This document shows positions 1-7,915 of a stretch of 64,000 nucleotides of DNA, in pieces; the first letter of the stretch is position 1; each line of letters begins with the position of its first letter. This DNA is from Streptomyces marokkonensis (GTDB taxonomy: Bacteria > Actinomycetota > Actinomycetes > Streptomycetales > Streptomycetaceae). The DNA lies in NCBI RefSeq assembly GCF_008312835.1, contig NZ_VSKS01000012.1, positions 124,001 through 188,000 of the forward strand, written 5' to 3'. A program made the translations under genes and the position numbers. The notes below the pieces were generated by a model. The model was not told where the DNA came from, did no database searches, and was given only the letters and a program-made list of their open reading frames with translations.

Positions 1-22
1 GTAATGCCCCGCTGACCCCGAC

Positions 23-819
23 CAGAGGCTGCGTCATTTCATGGCGGTCGTCACTGAGGGGGTTTCGCCGCCGCCGCGCGTGCCGAGCTGATCGTGCAGT
101 CGGCGCTCAGCACCTCGATCCGCAATCCGGAGCGGGAGCTGGGCGCCGATCTGTTCGGCCGCACCGGCCGGCGGGTGGTCCTCACGGAGGCCGGGTGGGA
201 GCTGCTGCCGCAGGCGCGGGCACTGCCGGCCGGGGAGCGGTCCGCGCGGGAAGCGGTGGCGGCGGCGGACGGGCTGACCGAGGCCCTGCGGGCGGGCGAG
301 CTGGATCTGGCGTATCTCGCCCCGGACGCGCGGGGAACTGCCGGAAGGGCTGTCGGTGCACGCGCCTGGCACGAGGAACTGGTGCTGATCACCGCGCCGG
401 GACATCCGCTCGCCGGGGCGGGGAAGGCGCGGATCAGCGATCCCGCCGAGGAGCCGTTCGTCGACTTCCGCGCCGGCACGGGCCTGGAGACGGCCGCGCG
501 CCGGCTGACCGCCCACTGCGGTCTCACACGCCGGACCACCTGTGACGTCACCCAGGCGGGTCCACTGGTGGATCCGGTGCGGGCCGGGACCGGGGTCGCC
601 TTCGTGCCCCGGCCGATCGGTGAGCGGGCGGGACTGCCGTGCGCCACCGTCCGGCAGCCGGATCCGGGGCGCACGGTGGTGCCGGCCGGGCGCGGGTCAC
701 GGCCGCGCCACCCGGCGGCGGGCGCCCTGCTCGATCACCTCGTGGGCCGCGGCCGGCTCAGGGACGCAGGGCCCGCAGCAGCAGGTCCGCGAGATGATCG
801 GCGACCTCCTGCGGGCTGA
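23..819 (+). pseudogene. LysR-family regulator remnant (frameshift plus internal deletion)
   Basis: The two halves read as one LysR protein only across a frame change. Codons from 23 give a LysR N-terminus (QRLRHFMAVVTEG), then a run of five G at 58-62 seems one base short and the frame switches to FAAAARAELIVQSALSTSIR, the wing helix-turn-helix. After about residue 55 the text jumps from the linker helix straight into the middle of the effector domain (LRAGELDLAYLAPDA), so roughly 60-70 residues of a normal ~300-residue LysR are missing. The C-terminal part (GTGVAFVP, LLDHLV) is recognisable and runs into the 3' end of the opposite TetR gene. No start codon exists between the in-frame stop at 2-4 and the HTH. 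A GTG at 94 would make only a headless fragment. I read it as a decayed regulator; a sequencing error could explain the frameshift but not the deletion. Confidence 0.72.
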
Positions 820-1351
820 GCGGGCCGTCGGGGCGGTACCAGGTGGACAGGTGGTGCACGGAGCCGAAGTGGTAGTCGACGACGAGGTCGGCCGGGGTCG
901 CCGTGGAGAAGACGCCCTCGCGCTGGCCCTCCTCGACCAGCGCGCGGAAGCGTTCGTGGTAGCGCCGGCGCTCGGCGCGCACCTGCTTGTTCTTCTCCGG
1001 ACCGAGGTGGTGCATGGAGCGGAAGAAGATCGACGCGTCGTCGAGGTTCTCGATCGTGGTGACGACGACGTCGGCCGCCGCTCCGCGCAGCCGCTTCTCG
1101 ATCGGCTCGTCGGCGTCCGCGAAGTGGTCCAGACGTTCCTGCTGGAGGCGCAGCACACGGGCGTACACCTCGTGCAGCAGGTCGTCCTTGGAGCCGAAGT
1201 AGTGGTACAGCGCCCCCTTGGTGACGCCGGCCGCCTCGACGATCTCCTGCACCGAGGTGCGGTCATAGCCCCGCTCGGCGAAGAGCCGGGTGGCGGCGGC
1301 CAGGAGCCGCTGCGGCACAGGAGTTCCGTCACCGTCCGTCGTCCTGGGCAC
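758..1351 (-). CDS. TetR/AcrR-family transcriptional regulator
   Basis: A predicted DNA-binding repressor of about 197 residues. The N-terminal TetR helix-turn-helix is clear (LLAAATRLFAERGYDRTSV, then VTKGALYHYFGSKDDLL), followed by an all-helical ligand domain. I start it at the GTG at 1351 because GGAAAGG lies about 12 bases upstream; a longer in-frame extension to 1429 has no ribosome-binding site. It lies downstream of, and on the same strand as, the SDR dehydrogenase (189-base gap), so it probably regulates that gene. A TetR-like site sits in front of the SDR at 2358-2373. The ligand is unknown; the SDR partner suggests a small alcohol, ketone or acyl compound. The 3' end overlaps the LysR remnant on the other strand. 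Confidence 0.88.
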   Translation of the reverse strand: MPRTTDGDGTPVPQRLLAAATRLFAERGYDRTSVQEIVEAAGVTKGALYHYFGSKDDLLHEVYARVLRLQQERLDHFADADEPIEKRLRGAAADVVVTTIENLDDASIFFRSMHHLGPEKNKQVRAERRRYHERFRALVEEGQREGVFSTATPADLVVDYHFGSVHHLSTWYRPDGPLSPQEVADHLADLLLRALRP

Positions 1352-1540
1352 TGCGGCCACCCGCCTTTCCGTGTCGCTGTCAGTCGTCGTGGGTCGGGGA
1401 ACGCGGTTCCCGCCGGGAGATCTTCCCACCGACCGCGCCCGGCACGTCCGGCAGGACCTCCGCCCGGCGCGGATCCTCGCAGGCGGCCAGTCTGCCCCTG
1501 CCGTGCGCGGCGGGCACAGCCGGGTCCGCCCCGGCGCCGG
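1352..1540. other. Spacer between SDR and TetR genes
   Basis: About 190 bases between the end of the SDR gene and the start of the TetR gene. I see the TetR ribosome-binding site at its left edge and no convincing extra gene or strong hairpin. Confidence 0.5.
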
Positions 1541-2314
1541 TCACCGGGTCGTCTCCCAGTGCTGCTGGATGCGGTTCATGCCGGAGAGCCAGCGGTCGGG
1601 GTCGGAGGCGCGGGCCTGGTAGTACTCGGCGACCTCGGGGTGCGGGAGGATCAGGAAGCGGTCCTCCTCGATGCCGCGGAAGAGGGCGTCGGCCACGTCG
1701 TCCGGTTCGATCGCGGTCGGCCTGAGGACCAGGTCGCCCGCGCTGCCGCTGGCGTCGAGCATGTCGGTGCGCACGCCCTGCGGGCAGATCGCGTGGACCC
1801 TGACCCCGCGGTGGCGGTACGTCAGGGACAGCCACTCGGCGAAGGCGTAGGCACCGTGCTTGGTGACGCTGTAGGGGGCGGTGCCGATCATGGTGAGCAG
1901 TCCGGCCGCGGAGACGGTGGAGACGAAACGGCCGCTGCCGCGCTCCAGCCAGTCCGGGAGCAGTGCGTGCGCCGCGCGGACGTGCGCCATGACGTTGACG
2001 TCCCAGGAGAGGGCCCAGCCCCGCTCGTCGAGCGGCTCGCCGGGCTCGCCGCCGTCGCGGCCGACACCGGCGTTGGCGCAGTAGACGTCGACCGTCCCGC
2101 CGAGCGCCTCCCGGGCCTCGCCGACGATCGAGGAGGCGTCGCCCGGGACCGCGAGGCCGCCGATCTCCTCGGCGACGGCCTTGGCACGGTCGGCGTCCAG
2201 GTCGTTGACGACGACCCGCGCCCCCTGGGCGGCGAAGCGTCGGGCGAGCGCCGCTCCGATGCCGCCCCCGGCTCCCGTGACGACCACCTTCGCACCCTGC
2301 ACGGCTTGCACCAT
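1541..2314 (-). CDS. Short-chain dehydrogenase/reductase (SDR)
   Basis: A cytosolic NAD(P)-dependent oxidoreductase of 257 residues with the classical SDR layout. It has a glycine-rich cofactor loop TGAGGGIG near residues 11-18, a ribose-binding Asp in VNDLDADR, the CANAG motif, the catalytic Ser in VSTVSAAG and the YSVTK Tyr/Lys pair. The ATG at 2314 follows AAGGAGACCG, an excellent ribosome-binding site; the upstream extension to 2458 is not needed. The substrate cannot be read from sequence. The TetR gene lies downstream on the same strand. The promoter region, shared divergently with the DUF1343 gene, carries a TACCGACCGGT-type site, so TetR repression is likely. Confidence 0.9.
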   Translation of the reverse strand: MVQAVQGAKVVVTGAGGGIGAALARRFAAQGARVVVNDLDADRAKAVAEEIGGLAVPGDASSIVGEAREALGGTVDVYCANAGVGRDGGEPGEPLDERGWALSWDVNVMAHVRAAHALLPDWLERGSGRFVSTVSAAGLLTMIGTAPYSVTKHGAYAFAEWLSLTYRHRGVRVHAICPQGVRTDMLDASGSAGDLVLRPTAIEPDDVADALFRGIEEDRFLILPHPEVAEYYQARASDPDRWLSGMNRIQQHWETTR

Positions 2315-2357
2315 CGGTCTCCTTCGACGCGGCTCCCAGCGACTTCCGGCCGTCAGA

Positions 2358-2373
2358 CTAACCGGTCGGTATG
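2358..2373. promoter_or_regulatory. Candidate TetR operator (CATACCGACCGGT type)
   Basis: The sequence CTAACCGGTCGGTATG (reverse strand CATACCGACCGGTTAG) lies 44 bases upstream of the SDR start, between SDR and the divergent DUF1343 gene. Its core CATACCGACCGGT recurs exactly at 21769-21781, next to another TetR gene. It is probably bound by the TetR encoded at 758-1351. This is inferred from position and motif. Confidence 0.5.
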
Positions 2374-2483
2374 CGCGGTGGAAGAGGTGTTCCCGGCGGG
2401 GTCGGTCCGGTTCGTTCCCCGGGGCGGTCACGCGCGCTAGCGTGCGTGGGCATGACACCCGCCGCGATCACGGAGGTCACCGA

Positions 2484-3740
2484 ATGAAGCTGTCCAGACG
2501 GAGCCTGTTCGCCACCACCACGGCCGCGGTCGCGGCCGCCGCCGCGCCGGCGGCTGCCGCGACCGGCCCCGCGGCGGCGCACGGGGGTGGACGGGGGCCG
2601 CGCACCGGGTTCGAACGGCTCGCCGCGGACGGCTACGCGCCACTCGACGGGCAGCGCGTGGGCGTGGTCACCAACCCCACCGGCATCACCCGGGACGTGC
2701 GGCACATCGTCGACGTCATGCACGGCGACGACCGCGTCGACCTCATCGCCGTCTTCGGCCCCGAGCACGGCTTCCGGGGCACCGCGCAGGCGGGCGGCTC
2801 CGAGGGCCGCTACGACGACCCGGCGACCGGCCTGCCCGTCTACGACACGTACCTGAAGAGCGGTCAGGCACTCGCCGGCGTCTTCACCGCGTCCGGCGTG
2901 GACACGGTGGTCTTCGACATCCAGGACGTCGGCGCGCGGTTCTACACGTACATCTGGACACTGTTCGACTGCATGGAGGCGGCCGCGCTCGCGGGCAAGC
3001 GGTTCATGGTCCTGGACCGGCCGAACCCGGTGAGCGGGCGGGCGGCGCTGGGTCCGGTGCTGCACAAGGAGTTCGCGACCTTCGTCGGGCGGCAGCCGAT
3101 CTCGCAGGCGCACGGGATGACCGTGGCGGAGCTGGCGCGGCTGTTCAACGGGGAGTTCCTGACGACGCCGGTGCCGCTGGAGACCGTACGGATGTCCGGC
3201 TGGAAGCGGTCGGACTTCTACGACGCCTCCGGGCTGCCGTGGGTGCCGCCGAGCCCGAACATGCCGACGCCCGAGACGGCGCTGGTGTACTCGGGGACGT
3301 GTCTGTTCGAGGGCACGAACCTGTCGGAGGGGCGCGGGACCACCCGGCCGTTCGAGCTGCTGGGCGCGGAGGGGATCGACGGGCGCTGGGCGGCCGCGGC
3401 GAACGGACTGGGGCTGGCGGGCGTGCGCTTCCGGGAGGCGTACTTCGCGCCGACGTTCTCCAAGTTCCAGGGGAAGACGGTCGGGGGCGTGCAGCTGCAC
3501 GTGCACGACCGGGTGGCGTTCGATCCGGTGCGGACGGGGATCGGGCTGCTGGTCTCGGCGAAGCGGTCGTGGAGCGGCTTCGCCTGGCGCCCGGACAACT
3601 GGATCGACAAGCTCACCGGCTCGACGCTGGTGCGCACGATGATCGACGCGGGCGCGGACACGGACGAGGTGGTGGCCGGCTGGCAGGAGGAGCTGGCGGG
3701 GTTCCGGAGGATGCGGCGGGAGTACCTGCTCTACCGCTGA
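2484..3740 (+). CDS. Secreted exo-beta-N-acetylmuramidase (NamZ/DUF1343 family)
   Basis: A 418-residue protein of the DUF1343 family. Its characterised Bacillus member NamZ removes terminal N-acetylmuramic acid from peptidoglycan fragments. The N-terminus is a twin-arginine signal (LSRRSLF followed by an Ala-rich hydrophobic stretch to about residue 32), so it is exported folded. Family motifs are all present: NPTGIT, FGPEHGFRG, VFDIQDVGARFYTY, DRPNP, PPSPNMP and EGTNLSEGRGTT. The ATG at 2484 has GGAGG 8 bases upstream. It is a single-gene unit with its own terminator (3755-3789). Likely role is recycling or turnover of wall sugars. The MurNAc specificity is inferred from the family. Confidence 0.88.
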   Translation: MKLSRRSLFATTTAAVAAAAAPAAAATGPAAAHGGGRGPRTGFERLAADGYAPLDGQRVGVVTNPTGITRDVRHIVDVMHGDDRVDLIAVFGPEHGFRGTAQAGGSEGRYDDPATGLPVYDTYLKSGQALAGVFTASGVDTVVFDIQDVGARFYTYIWTLFDCMEAAALAGKRFMVLDRPNPVSGRAALGPVLHKEFATFVGRQPISQAHGMTVAELARLFNGEFLTTPVPLETVRMSGWKRSDFYDASGLPWVPPSPNMPTPETALVYSGTCLFEGTNLSEGRGTTRPFELLGAEGIDGRWAAAANGLGLAGVRFREAYFAPTFSKFQGKTVGGVQLHVHDRVAFDPVRTGIGLLVSAKRSWSGFAWRPDNWIDKLTGSTLVRTMIDAGADTDEVVAGWQEELAGFRRMRREYLLYR

Positions 3741-3754
3741 GCGGGGCGGCGGGG

Positions 3755-3789
3755 ACGGCGGCGGGTCGCGTACGGCGGCCCGCCGCCGT
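3755..3789 (+). terminator. Hairpin terminator after the muramidase gene
   Basis: A perfect 11-base inverted repeat (ACGGCGGCGGG with CCCGCCGCCGT), 13-base loop, starting 14 bases after the stop codon and followed by TTCTGCTTC. Streptomyces terminators often lack a long T run. Confidence 0.6.
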
Positions 3790-4200
3790 TCTGCTTCCGC
3801 CCGCCCCGCCCCGGCCCCTGTGACCTGCGGTTCGGCGGGACCACCGGCCCCCGGCCGGGTCGTCGGCGCCAAAGAGCCCACGATCCGTGTGCGGACCGGT
3901 ATGCATATCGGCGGGCCGTTCAGGAACCCGTGGAAGCCGCGGGGAGTTCTCAGGCTGACGAGGAGGGGTTCCTCCCCGCGGGGAGGGGCACGGAGCGCAT
4001 GAGCGCAGGTGTCCCCGCAGACGACCACAACTGAAGCGCGCGCCAAGGGAGTTGGCACGCGGTCCCCGCGGCCGGCTGATGGGGGCCAGCGGAAAAAGGA
4101 TGGAGCCGATTCGCGTGTCGACACGTCTATTCGGCGACGTCCGTTCGACGACGCCGAAGTGACCGGATTACAGGTGCAGGTGTGACGGAGGTGCAGGACG
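3790..4200. other. Long leader or intergenic region with alternative hairpins
   Basis: A 410-base stretch without a convincing gene. It holds CCGCGGGGAG (3937-3946) that can pair with CTCCCCGCGG (3972-3981), and the competing perfect palindrome CCTCCCCGCGGGGAGG (3971-3986). It also holds a dyad CGTGTCGACACG (4114-4125) flanked by GCCGA and TCGGC (4105-4136). A 60-codon reading frame at 3820-4002 lacks a ribosome-binding site and family features. The region probably contains the promoter and a structured leader for the gene at 4201. Confidence 0.45.
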
Positions 4201-4803
4201 ATGGCCGGTTTCCGGAGTCTGGCGAGACAGGTCCGAGATCCGCGGTGCGATCTGGCACTGCGGCGCTACTCGCTGCGCAAGTGCCTTGAGCGATTCGCTC
4301 CTTACGGGCACAGGGCGACCTGGGACCATTTGTGCTCGCGGGCCGGGTTCGATCCCGAGGACCGCTCAGTCGACCCGGTGCGGCTCGTGGCCGCGCTGGA
4401 GGAGCTGGAGGAGGCCCGGGCGGTCTGGCTGGCCTACGAGGTGGAGTTCGCCGAGCGCCGCAGGAAGGAGAAGCACGACGGGCTGCGCAGTCCGGGCAGT
4501 GTGGACGACTGGCACCGGCTGACCTGGGGCGGTTTCGGTGTGGCCTGGTGCGACGACCCACGGGTGCATCCGCGGGAGCCGCTGGCCGAGGTGCTGCGAC
4601 GGCTGATCGCCGCGCTGGAGCGCGAGCCGGGTTCGGCCTGCCCCGTGTGCCGGGGGGAACGGCTCATGTGGCGCCACGACCTGGATCACGAGCCCTCGGC
4701 CGGCCCGGTCTGCACGGACTGCGGAATCCTGGTGCCGCGCCCCGTGCTCACCCCTGGTGCCCTGGCGGACGCCCGCCGGGCGAGGCTGCTGGTGTCGGCC
4801 TGA
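4201..4803 (+). CDS. Conserved hypothetical protein with C-terminal zinc ribbon
   Basis: A 200-residue protein I do not recognise by name. The first 130 residues are charged and helical, with a Trp-rich patch (WHRLTWGGFGVAWCDD). Residues about 149-177 carry two CxxC knuckles (CPVC and CTDC, 22 residues apart), the layout of a zinc ribbon. The ATG has GGAGG 11 bases upstream, so the start is firm. It lies 150 bases before the RNA ligase gene on the same strand, after a long structured leader. A nucleic-acid-related role is possible from the zinc ribbon and neighbour, but this is only a guess. Confidence 0.75.
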   Translation: MAGFRSLARQVRDPRCDLALRRYSLRKCLERFAPYGHRATWDHLCSRAGFDPEDRSVDPVRLVAALEELEEARAVWLAYEVEFAERRRKEKHDGLRSPGSVDDWHRLTWGGFGVAWCDDPRVHPREPLAEVLRRLIAALEREPGSACPVCRGERLMWRHDLDHEPSAGPVCTDCGILVPRPVLTPGALADARRARLLVSA

Positions 4804-4953
4804 GCGACAGGGAGCAGCGGGGGTGCGCAGGGGATGCCGCGCCCCCGTCGGCTCCGGGGACCGTAGCAGGTGGTAATTCACTCGTTCCAGGGCTTTGTTC
4901 CACGGACAGTGGAGGGCGATGAAAGCCACCTGAGAGTCCTGGGAGCCGTACCG

Positions 4954-6021
4954 ATGTCGACGCTGCGCGTCACCGCCGAAGTCCTGACCGTCCACGACCA
5001 CCCGGGCGCCGACGCCCTGGAACTGGCCCAGGTGGGCCTGTACCGGGCGGTGGTCGCCAAGGGCGCGTACCGCACGGGTGACGCCGCGGTCTACATCCCC
5101 GAGCAGGCCGTACTGCCGGCCGCGCTCGTCGAGGAGCTGGGGCTGACCGGCCGGCTGGCGGGCGCGAACCACGACCGGGTCAAGGCGGTCCGGCTGCGCG
5201 GTGAGCTGTCGCAGGGCATCGTGTGCCGCCCGAAGGCCCTCGCGGACGTCGACCTGGTGCGGGCCGCCGCGGACGGGACCGACTTCGCGGAGCTGCTCGG
5301 CATCACCAAATGGGTACCGCCGGTCCCGCCGACCATGGACGGCGACGTGGAGTCCGCGCCCGGCCTGCTGCCCTGGGTCGACATCGAGAACATCCAGCGC
5401 CATCCGGGGATCTTCGCCCCCGGCGAGCCCGTGGTGGTCACCGAGAAGCTGCACGGCACGGCCTGCCTGCTCACGTACGCCGCGGGGGAGGACCGGGTGT
5501 ACGTCTCCTCGAAGGGGTTCGGTGCCAGGTCGCTGGCGTTGAAGGAGGACCCGCGCAACCTGTACTGGCGGGCTGTGCGCGGTCACGGTGTCGCCGAGGT
5601 CGCGGCGGACCTCGCCGCCCGGCTGGGCGCCCGGCGGGTCGGCGTCTTCGGCGAGGTGTACGGCGCGGGGGTGCAGGACCTGACGTACGGCGCGGACGGG
5701 CGGCGCGACACGCTCGGGTACGCCGTGTTCGACGTGTCGGCGGAGATCGACGGTGAGGTGCGCTGGCTGGACGCGGCGGACCTGCTGGACGGCCGGCTGC
5801 CGTTGGTGCCACGGCTGTTCTCCGGCCCGTACGACAGTGAGCGGGTGCTGGAGGCCGCCGGCGGCCGGGAGACGGTGTCCGGGCGGGAGCTGCACCTGCG
5901 GGAGGGCGTGGTGATCCGGCCCGCGGTCGAACGCCACAGCCCGGTGACCGGTGGCCGCGCCATCGCCAAGGCCGTGAGCCCCGCCTATCTGACCCGGAAG
6001 GGCGGCACGGAGTACGAGTGA
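4954..6021 (+). CDS. RNA ligase, Rnl5 (DraRnl/DRB0094) family
   Basis: A 355-residue ATP-dependent RNA ligase of the Deinococcus DraRnl type, which seals 3'-OH/5'-PO4 nicks in duplexes where the 3'-OH strand is RNA. The N-terminal ~120 residues match the OB-fold module of this family. Nucleotidyltransferase motif I is KLHGT with the adenylated lysine at residue 165, followed by SSKGFGAR, FGEVYG, a motif IV-like EGVVIRP and a C-terminal AKAVSPAYL in the motif V region. The length is close to DraRnl (about 340). The ATG at 4954 follows GGGAG at good spacing. There is no nuclease, kinase or tRNA-repair partner next to it, only the zinc-ribbon protein upstream. RNA repair is the expected role; the substrate is unknown. 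Confidence 0.88.
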   Translation: MSTLRVTAEVLTVHDHPGADALELAQVGLYRAVVAKGAYRTGDAAVYIPEQAVLPAALVEELGLTGRLAGANHDRVKAVRLRGELSQGIVCRPKALADVDLVRAAADGTDFAELLGITKWVPPVPPTMDGDVESAPGLLPWVDIENIQRHPGIFAPGEPVVVTEKLHGTACLLTYAAGEDRVYVSSKGFGARSLALKEDPRNLYWRAVRGHGVAEVAADLAARLGARRVGVFGEVYGAGVQDLTYGADGRRDTLGYAVFDVSAEIDGEVRWLDAADLLDGRLPLVPRLFSGPYDSERVLEAAGGRETVSGRELHLREGVVIRPAVERHSPVTGGRAIAKAVSPAYLTRKGGTEYE

Positions 6022-6082
6022 GCGCCGCGGGCGCCCGGCCGCGCCGCCCCGGGGCGCCTCACGGGACCGTGGGGCGCCGGGG

Positions 6083-6107
6083 GCGTCGCGGCTGCCCGCC
6101 GCGACGC
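6083..6107. terminator. Bidirectional hairpin between RNA ligase and soxR
   Basis: GCGTCGCGGC and GCCGCGACGC form a perfect 10-base stem with a 5-base loop in the 119-base gap between two convergent genes. Confidence 0.55.
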
Positions 6108-6140
6108 GTCAGCCCGGCCCGGGCGGGAACGCCCGCGGGG

Positions 6141-6620
6141 TCAGCGGCCGGACTGCCGCCCGCCGCCGCTCTCGGACAGCAGCCGGGAGCCCGTCAGACG
6201 CTCACCGGAGACGTCGTCCGGGTTGGACAGGACGCACGTGTCCAGGGAGAGGCAGCCGCAGCCGATGCAGTCCGTGAGGTGGTCGCGGAGGCGGTTGAGC
6301 TGCCTGATGCGTTCGTCCAGTTCGGAGCGCCAGGCCTCGGAGAGGCGCGCCCAGTCGTCCCGGGTGGGGGTGCGCTCCTCGGGCAGTTCGGCGAGCGCCT
6401 CGCGGATCGTGGCGAGCGGGATGCCGACGCGCTGGGCGGCGCGGATGAAGGCGACCCGGCGCAGGGTGTCGCGGGTGTACCGGCGCTGGTTGCCCGGGGT
6501 GCGGCGGCTGCTGATCAGGCCCTTGGACTCGTAGAAGTGCAGGGCCGACACGGCGGCGCCGCTGCGGGCGGAGAGCTGGCCGACCGTGAGCTCGTGGATC
6601 TTCTCTGGAATCCGTTGCAC
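6141..6620 (-). CDS. soxR: Redox-sensing MerR-family regulator SoxR
   Basis: A 159-residue [2Fe-2S] transcription factor that activates genes in response to redox-active compounds. The N-terminus is the MerR winged helix ([31 protein letters not shown]). The C-terminus holds the cluster ligands in [12 protein letters not shown] (Cys-x2-Cys-x-Cys-x5-Cys), diagnostic for SoxR. In Streptomyces, SoxR responds to endogenous redox-active antibiotics rather than controlling soxS. I chose the GTG at 6620, which gives a start ([12 protein letters not shown]) matching the known S. coelicolor protein from memory. The ribosome-binding site there (GAGGA) is very close, so a leaderless or poorly translated message is possible. 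The longer frame to 6764 runs over the divergent MaoC promoter. Confidence 0.93.
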   Translation of the reverse strand: MQRIPEKIHELTVGQLSARSGAAVSALHFYESKGLISSRRTPGNQRRYTRDTLRRVAFIRAAQRVGIPLATIREALAELPEERTPTRDDWARLSEAWRSELDERIRQLNRLRDHLTDCIGCGCLSLDTCVLSNPDDVSGERLTGSRLLSESGGGRQSGR

Positions 6621-6658
6621 TCCTCGAAGACTACCCACCCGTCCGGCGCCCGTGTCCG

Positions 6659-6701
6659 TTGACAGGGGCTGCCCGGCCGACCATGCTAAGCAGTTGCTTA
6701 G
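6659..6701 (+). promoter_or_regulatory. MaoC promoter with overlapping TetR operator
   Basis: A perfect -35 hexamer TTGACA (6659-6664), 17-base spacer and CATGCT as -10 (6682-6687). A palindrome CTAAGCAGTTGCTTAG (6686-6701, 7-base arms, 2-base centre) covers the -10 and predicted transcription start. The half-site matches the operator at 7894-7907 before the neighbouring TetR gene. Confidence 0.6.
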
Positions 6702-6751
6702 GCATGCGCACACGGATGCGCCTGCGACTACGTGACGCGAGAGGCCGGGAC

Positions 6752-7213
6752 ATGGCAGAGCCAAGGATCTTCACGTCCGTCGACGAACTGAAGGCGGCGG
6801 TGGGCGAGCAGCTGGGGTACACCGACTGGCTCGAGGTCGACCAGAAGCGGATCGACCTGTTCGCCGAGGCCACCGGGGACCACCAGTGGATCCACGTCGA
6901 TCCGCAGAAGGCCGCGGCGGGACCGTTCGGCACGACCATCGCGCACGGCTATCTGACGCTGTCGCTGCTGCCGCTGTTCGGCCCGCAGCTGATCGCCGTC
7001 GAAGGCGTGACGATGGGCGTCAACTACGGCACCAACAAGGTGCGCTTCCCCGCCCCGGTGCCGGTCGGCTCGCGGGTGCGCGCCACCGCGACGATCACCG
7101 CGGTGGACGAGGTGAAGGGCGGCGTCCAGGTGGCCACGGCGTTCACCGTGGAGCGCGAAGGTGGCGACAAGCCGGTGTGCGTGGCCGAGTCGGTGGCCCG
7201 CTACTACCTCTGA
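6752..7213 (+). CDS. MaoC-like (R)-specific enoyl-CoA hydratase
   Basis: A 153-residue single hot-dog-fold protein. MaoC-family hydratases add water to trans-2-enoyl-CoA to give (R)-3-hydroxyacyl-CoA. The hydratase-2 signature is present: [15 protein letters not shown] with the catalytic Asp/His pair, then [13 protein letters not shown]. The ATG at 6752 follows GAGAGG. The gene has its own strong promoter overlapped by a TetR-type operator and converges with the TetR gene at 7204, overlapping it by 10 bases at the 3' ends. That pairing suggests repression relieved by an acyl-CoA or related ligand. Some family members act on polyketide or branched acyl-CoA, so substrate is open. Confidence 0.88.
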   Translation: MAEPRIFTSVDELKAAVGEQLGYTDWLEVDQKRIDLFAEATGDHQWIHVDPQKAAAGPFGTTIAHGYLTLSLLPLFGPQLIAVEGVTMGVNYGTNKVRFPAPVPVGSRVRATATITAVDEVKGGVQVATAFTVEREGGDKPVCVAESVARYYL

Positions 7214-7848
7214 GCGGCGCCGGCCGCCCGGGCCCCGACCATCCTGAGCACGAGGTCGGCGTAGAGCGCGCCGACCTCCTCGGGGGTGCGGGGCCCGTCG
7301 ACGTTGAACCAGCGGGCCACGTCGATGCAGAGCGAGAGCACGGCGACGGTGGTGCCCTGCACGTCGACGACGTCGAAGTCGCCGGAGCGCACGCCCTCCT
7401 CGATGATCCCGCGCACCTCGGCGTCGACCTGGCGCCGCAGGGCGAGGATCTCCGCGCGGGCGTCGGGGCCGAGCGAGTCGAGCTCGTACTGCACGACCCT
7501 GGCGGTGGTCCGGCCGCCGGCGTGCCAGCGGACGAAGGAGCTGACCGCGTCGGCGAGCCGCTCGGCGGGGCCGCCCTCGGCGCGGGCCGCCGTGCGCAGG
7601 ATCTCCACGGCCTTCTCGTGGCCGATCCGGCTGATGCGGTGGAGCAGTTCTTCCTTGGTCTTGTAGTGGATGTAGAGCGCGGCCGGGCTCATGCCGGCGC
7701 GGCCCGCGATGTCGCGGGTCGTCGTGGCGTGGTAGCCGCGCTCCGCGAAGGCCTCCACGGCAGCGAGCAGCAGCCGCCGGGCCGCGTCGGGCGTGACCTC
7801 ACCCCACGGCTGCGCCTCACCGCCGGCCGTCTCCTCCGCCGTACTCAT
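7204..7848 (-). CDS. TetR-family regulator of the MaoC locus
   Basis: A 214-residue TetR protein with helix-turn-helix at residues about 30-70 (AAVEAFAERGYHATTTRDIA, MSPAALYIHYKTKEELL) and a helical ligand domain. GTG and ATG occur in tandem at 7851 and 7848; I take the ATG, though the Shine-Dalgarno is weak (GGGGTGAG). Its 3' end overlaps the MaoC gene by 10 bases. Its own promoter has TATGGT (7883-7878) as -10, with the palindrome TAAGCGCCCGCTCA over the -35 position. The same TAAGC/GCTTA half-site occurs in the MaoC promoter, so autoregulation plus MaoC control is the simplest model. Confidence 0.88.
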   Translation of the reverse strand: MSTAEETAGGEAQPWGEVTPDAARRLLLAAVEAFAERGYHATTTRDIAGRAGMSPAALYIHYKTKEELLHRISRIGHEKAVEILRTAARAEGGPAERLADAVSSFVRWHAGGRTTARVVQYELDSLGPDARAEILALRRQVDAEVRGIIEEGVRSGDFDVVDVQGTTVAVLSLCIDVARWFNVDGPRTPEEVGALYADLVLRMVGARAAGAAQR

Positions 7849-7893
7849 CACTCACCCCATTCGCTGGCAGGGCCACCACCATACCGGCAAGGG

Positions 7894-7907
7894 TGAGCGG
7901 GCGCTTA
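7894..7907. promoter_or_regulatory. TetR operator TGAGCGGGCGCTTA
   Basis: Inverted repeat TGAGCG-GG-CGCTTA, five of six bases paired per arm, 46 bases upstream of the TetR start and just after the YiaA/B stop codon. It matches the 6686-6701 operator in half-site and 2-base centre. Confidence 0.5.
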
Positions 7908-7915
7908 GTGCGCCC

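Noticed and set aside
3820-4002. 60-codon + strand frame before the zinc-ribbon gene
   Set aside because: No ribosome-binding site or family features, and it overlaps hairpin structures; treated as leader sequence.
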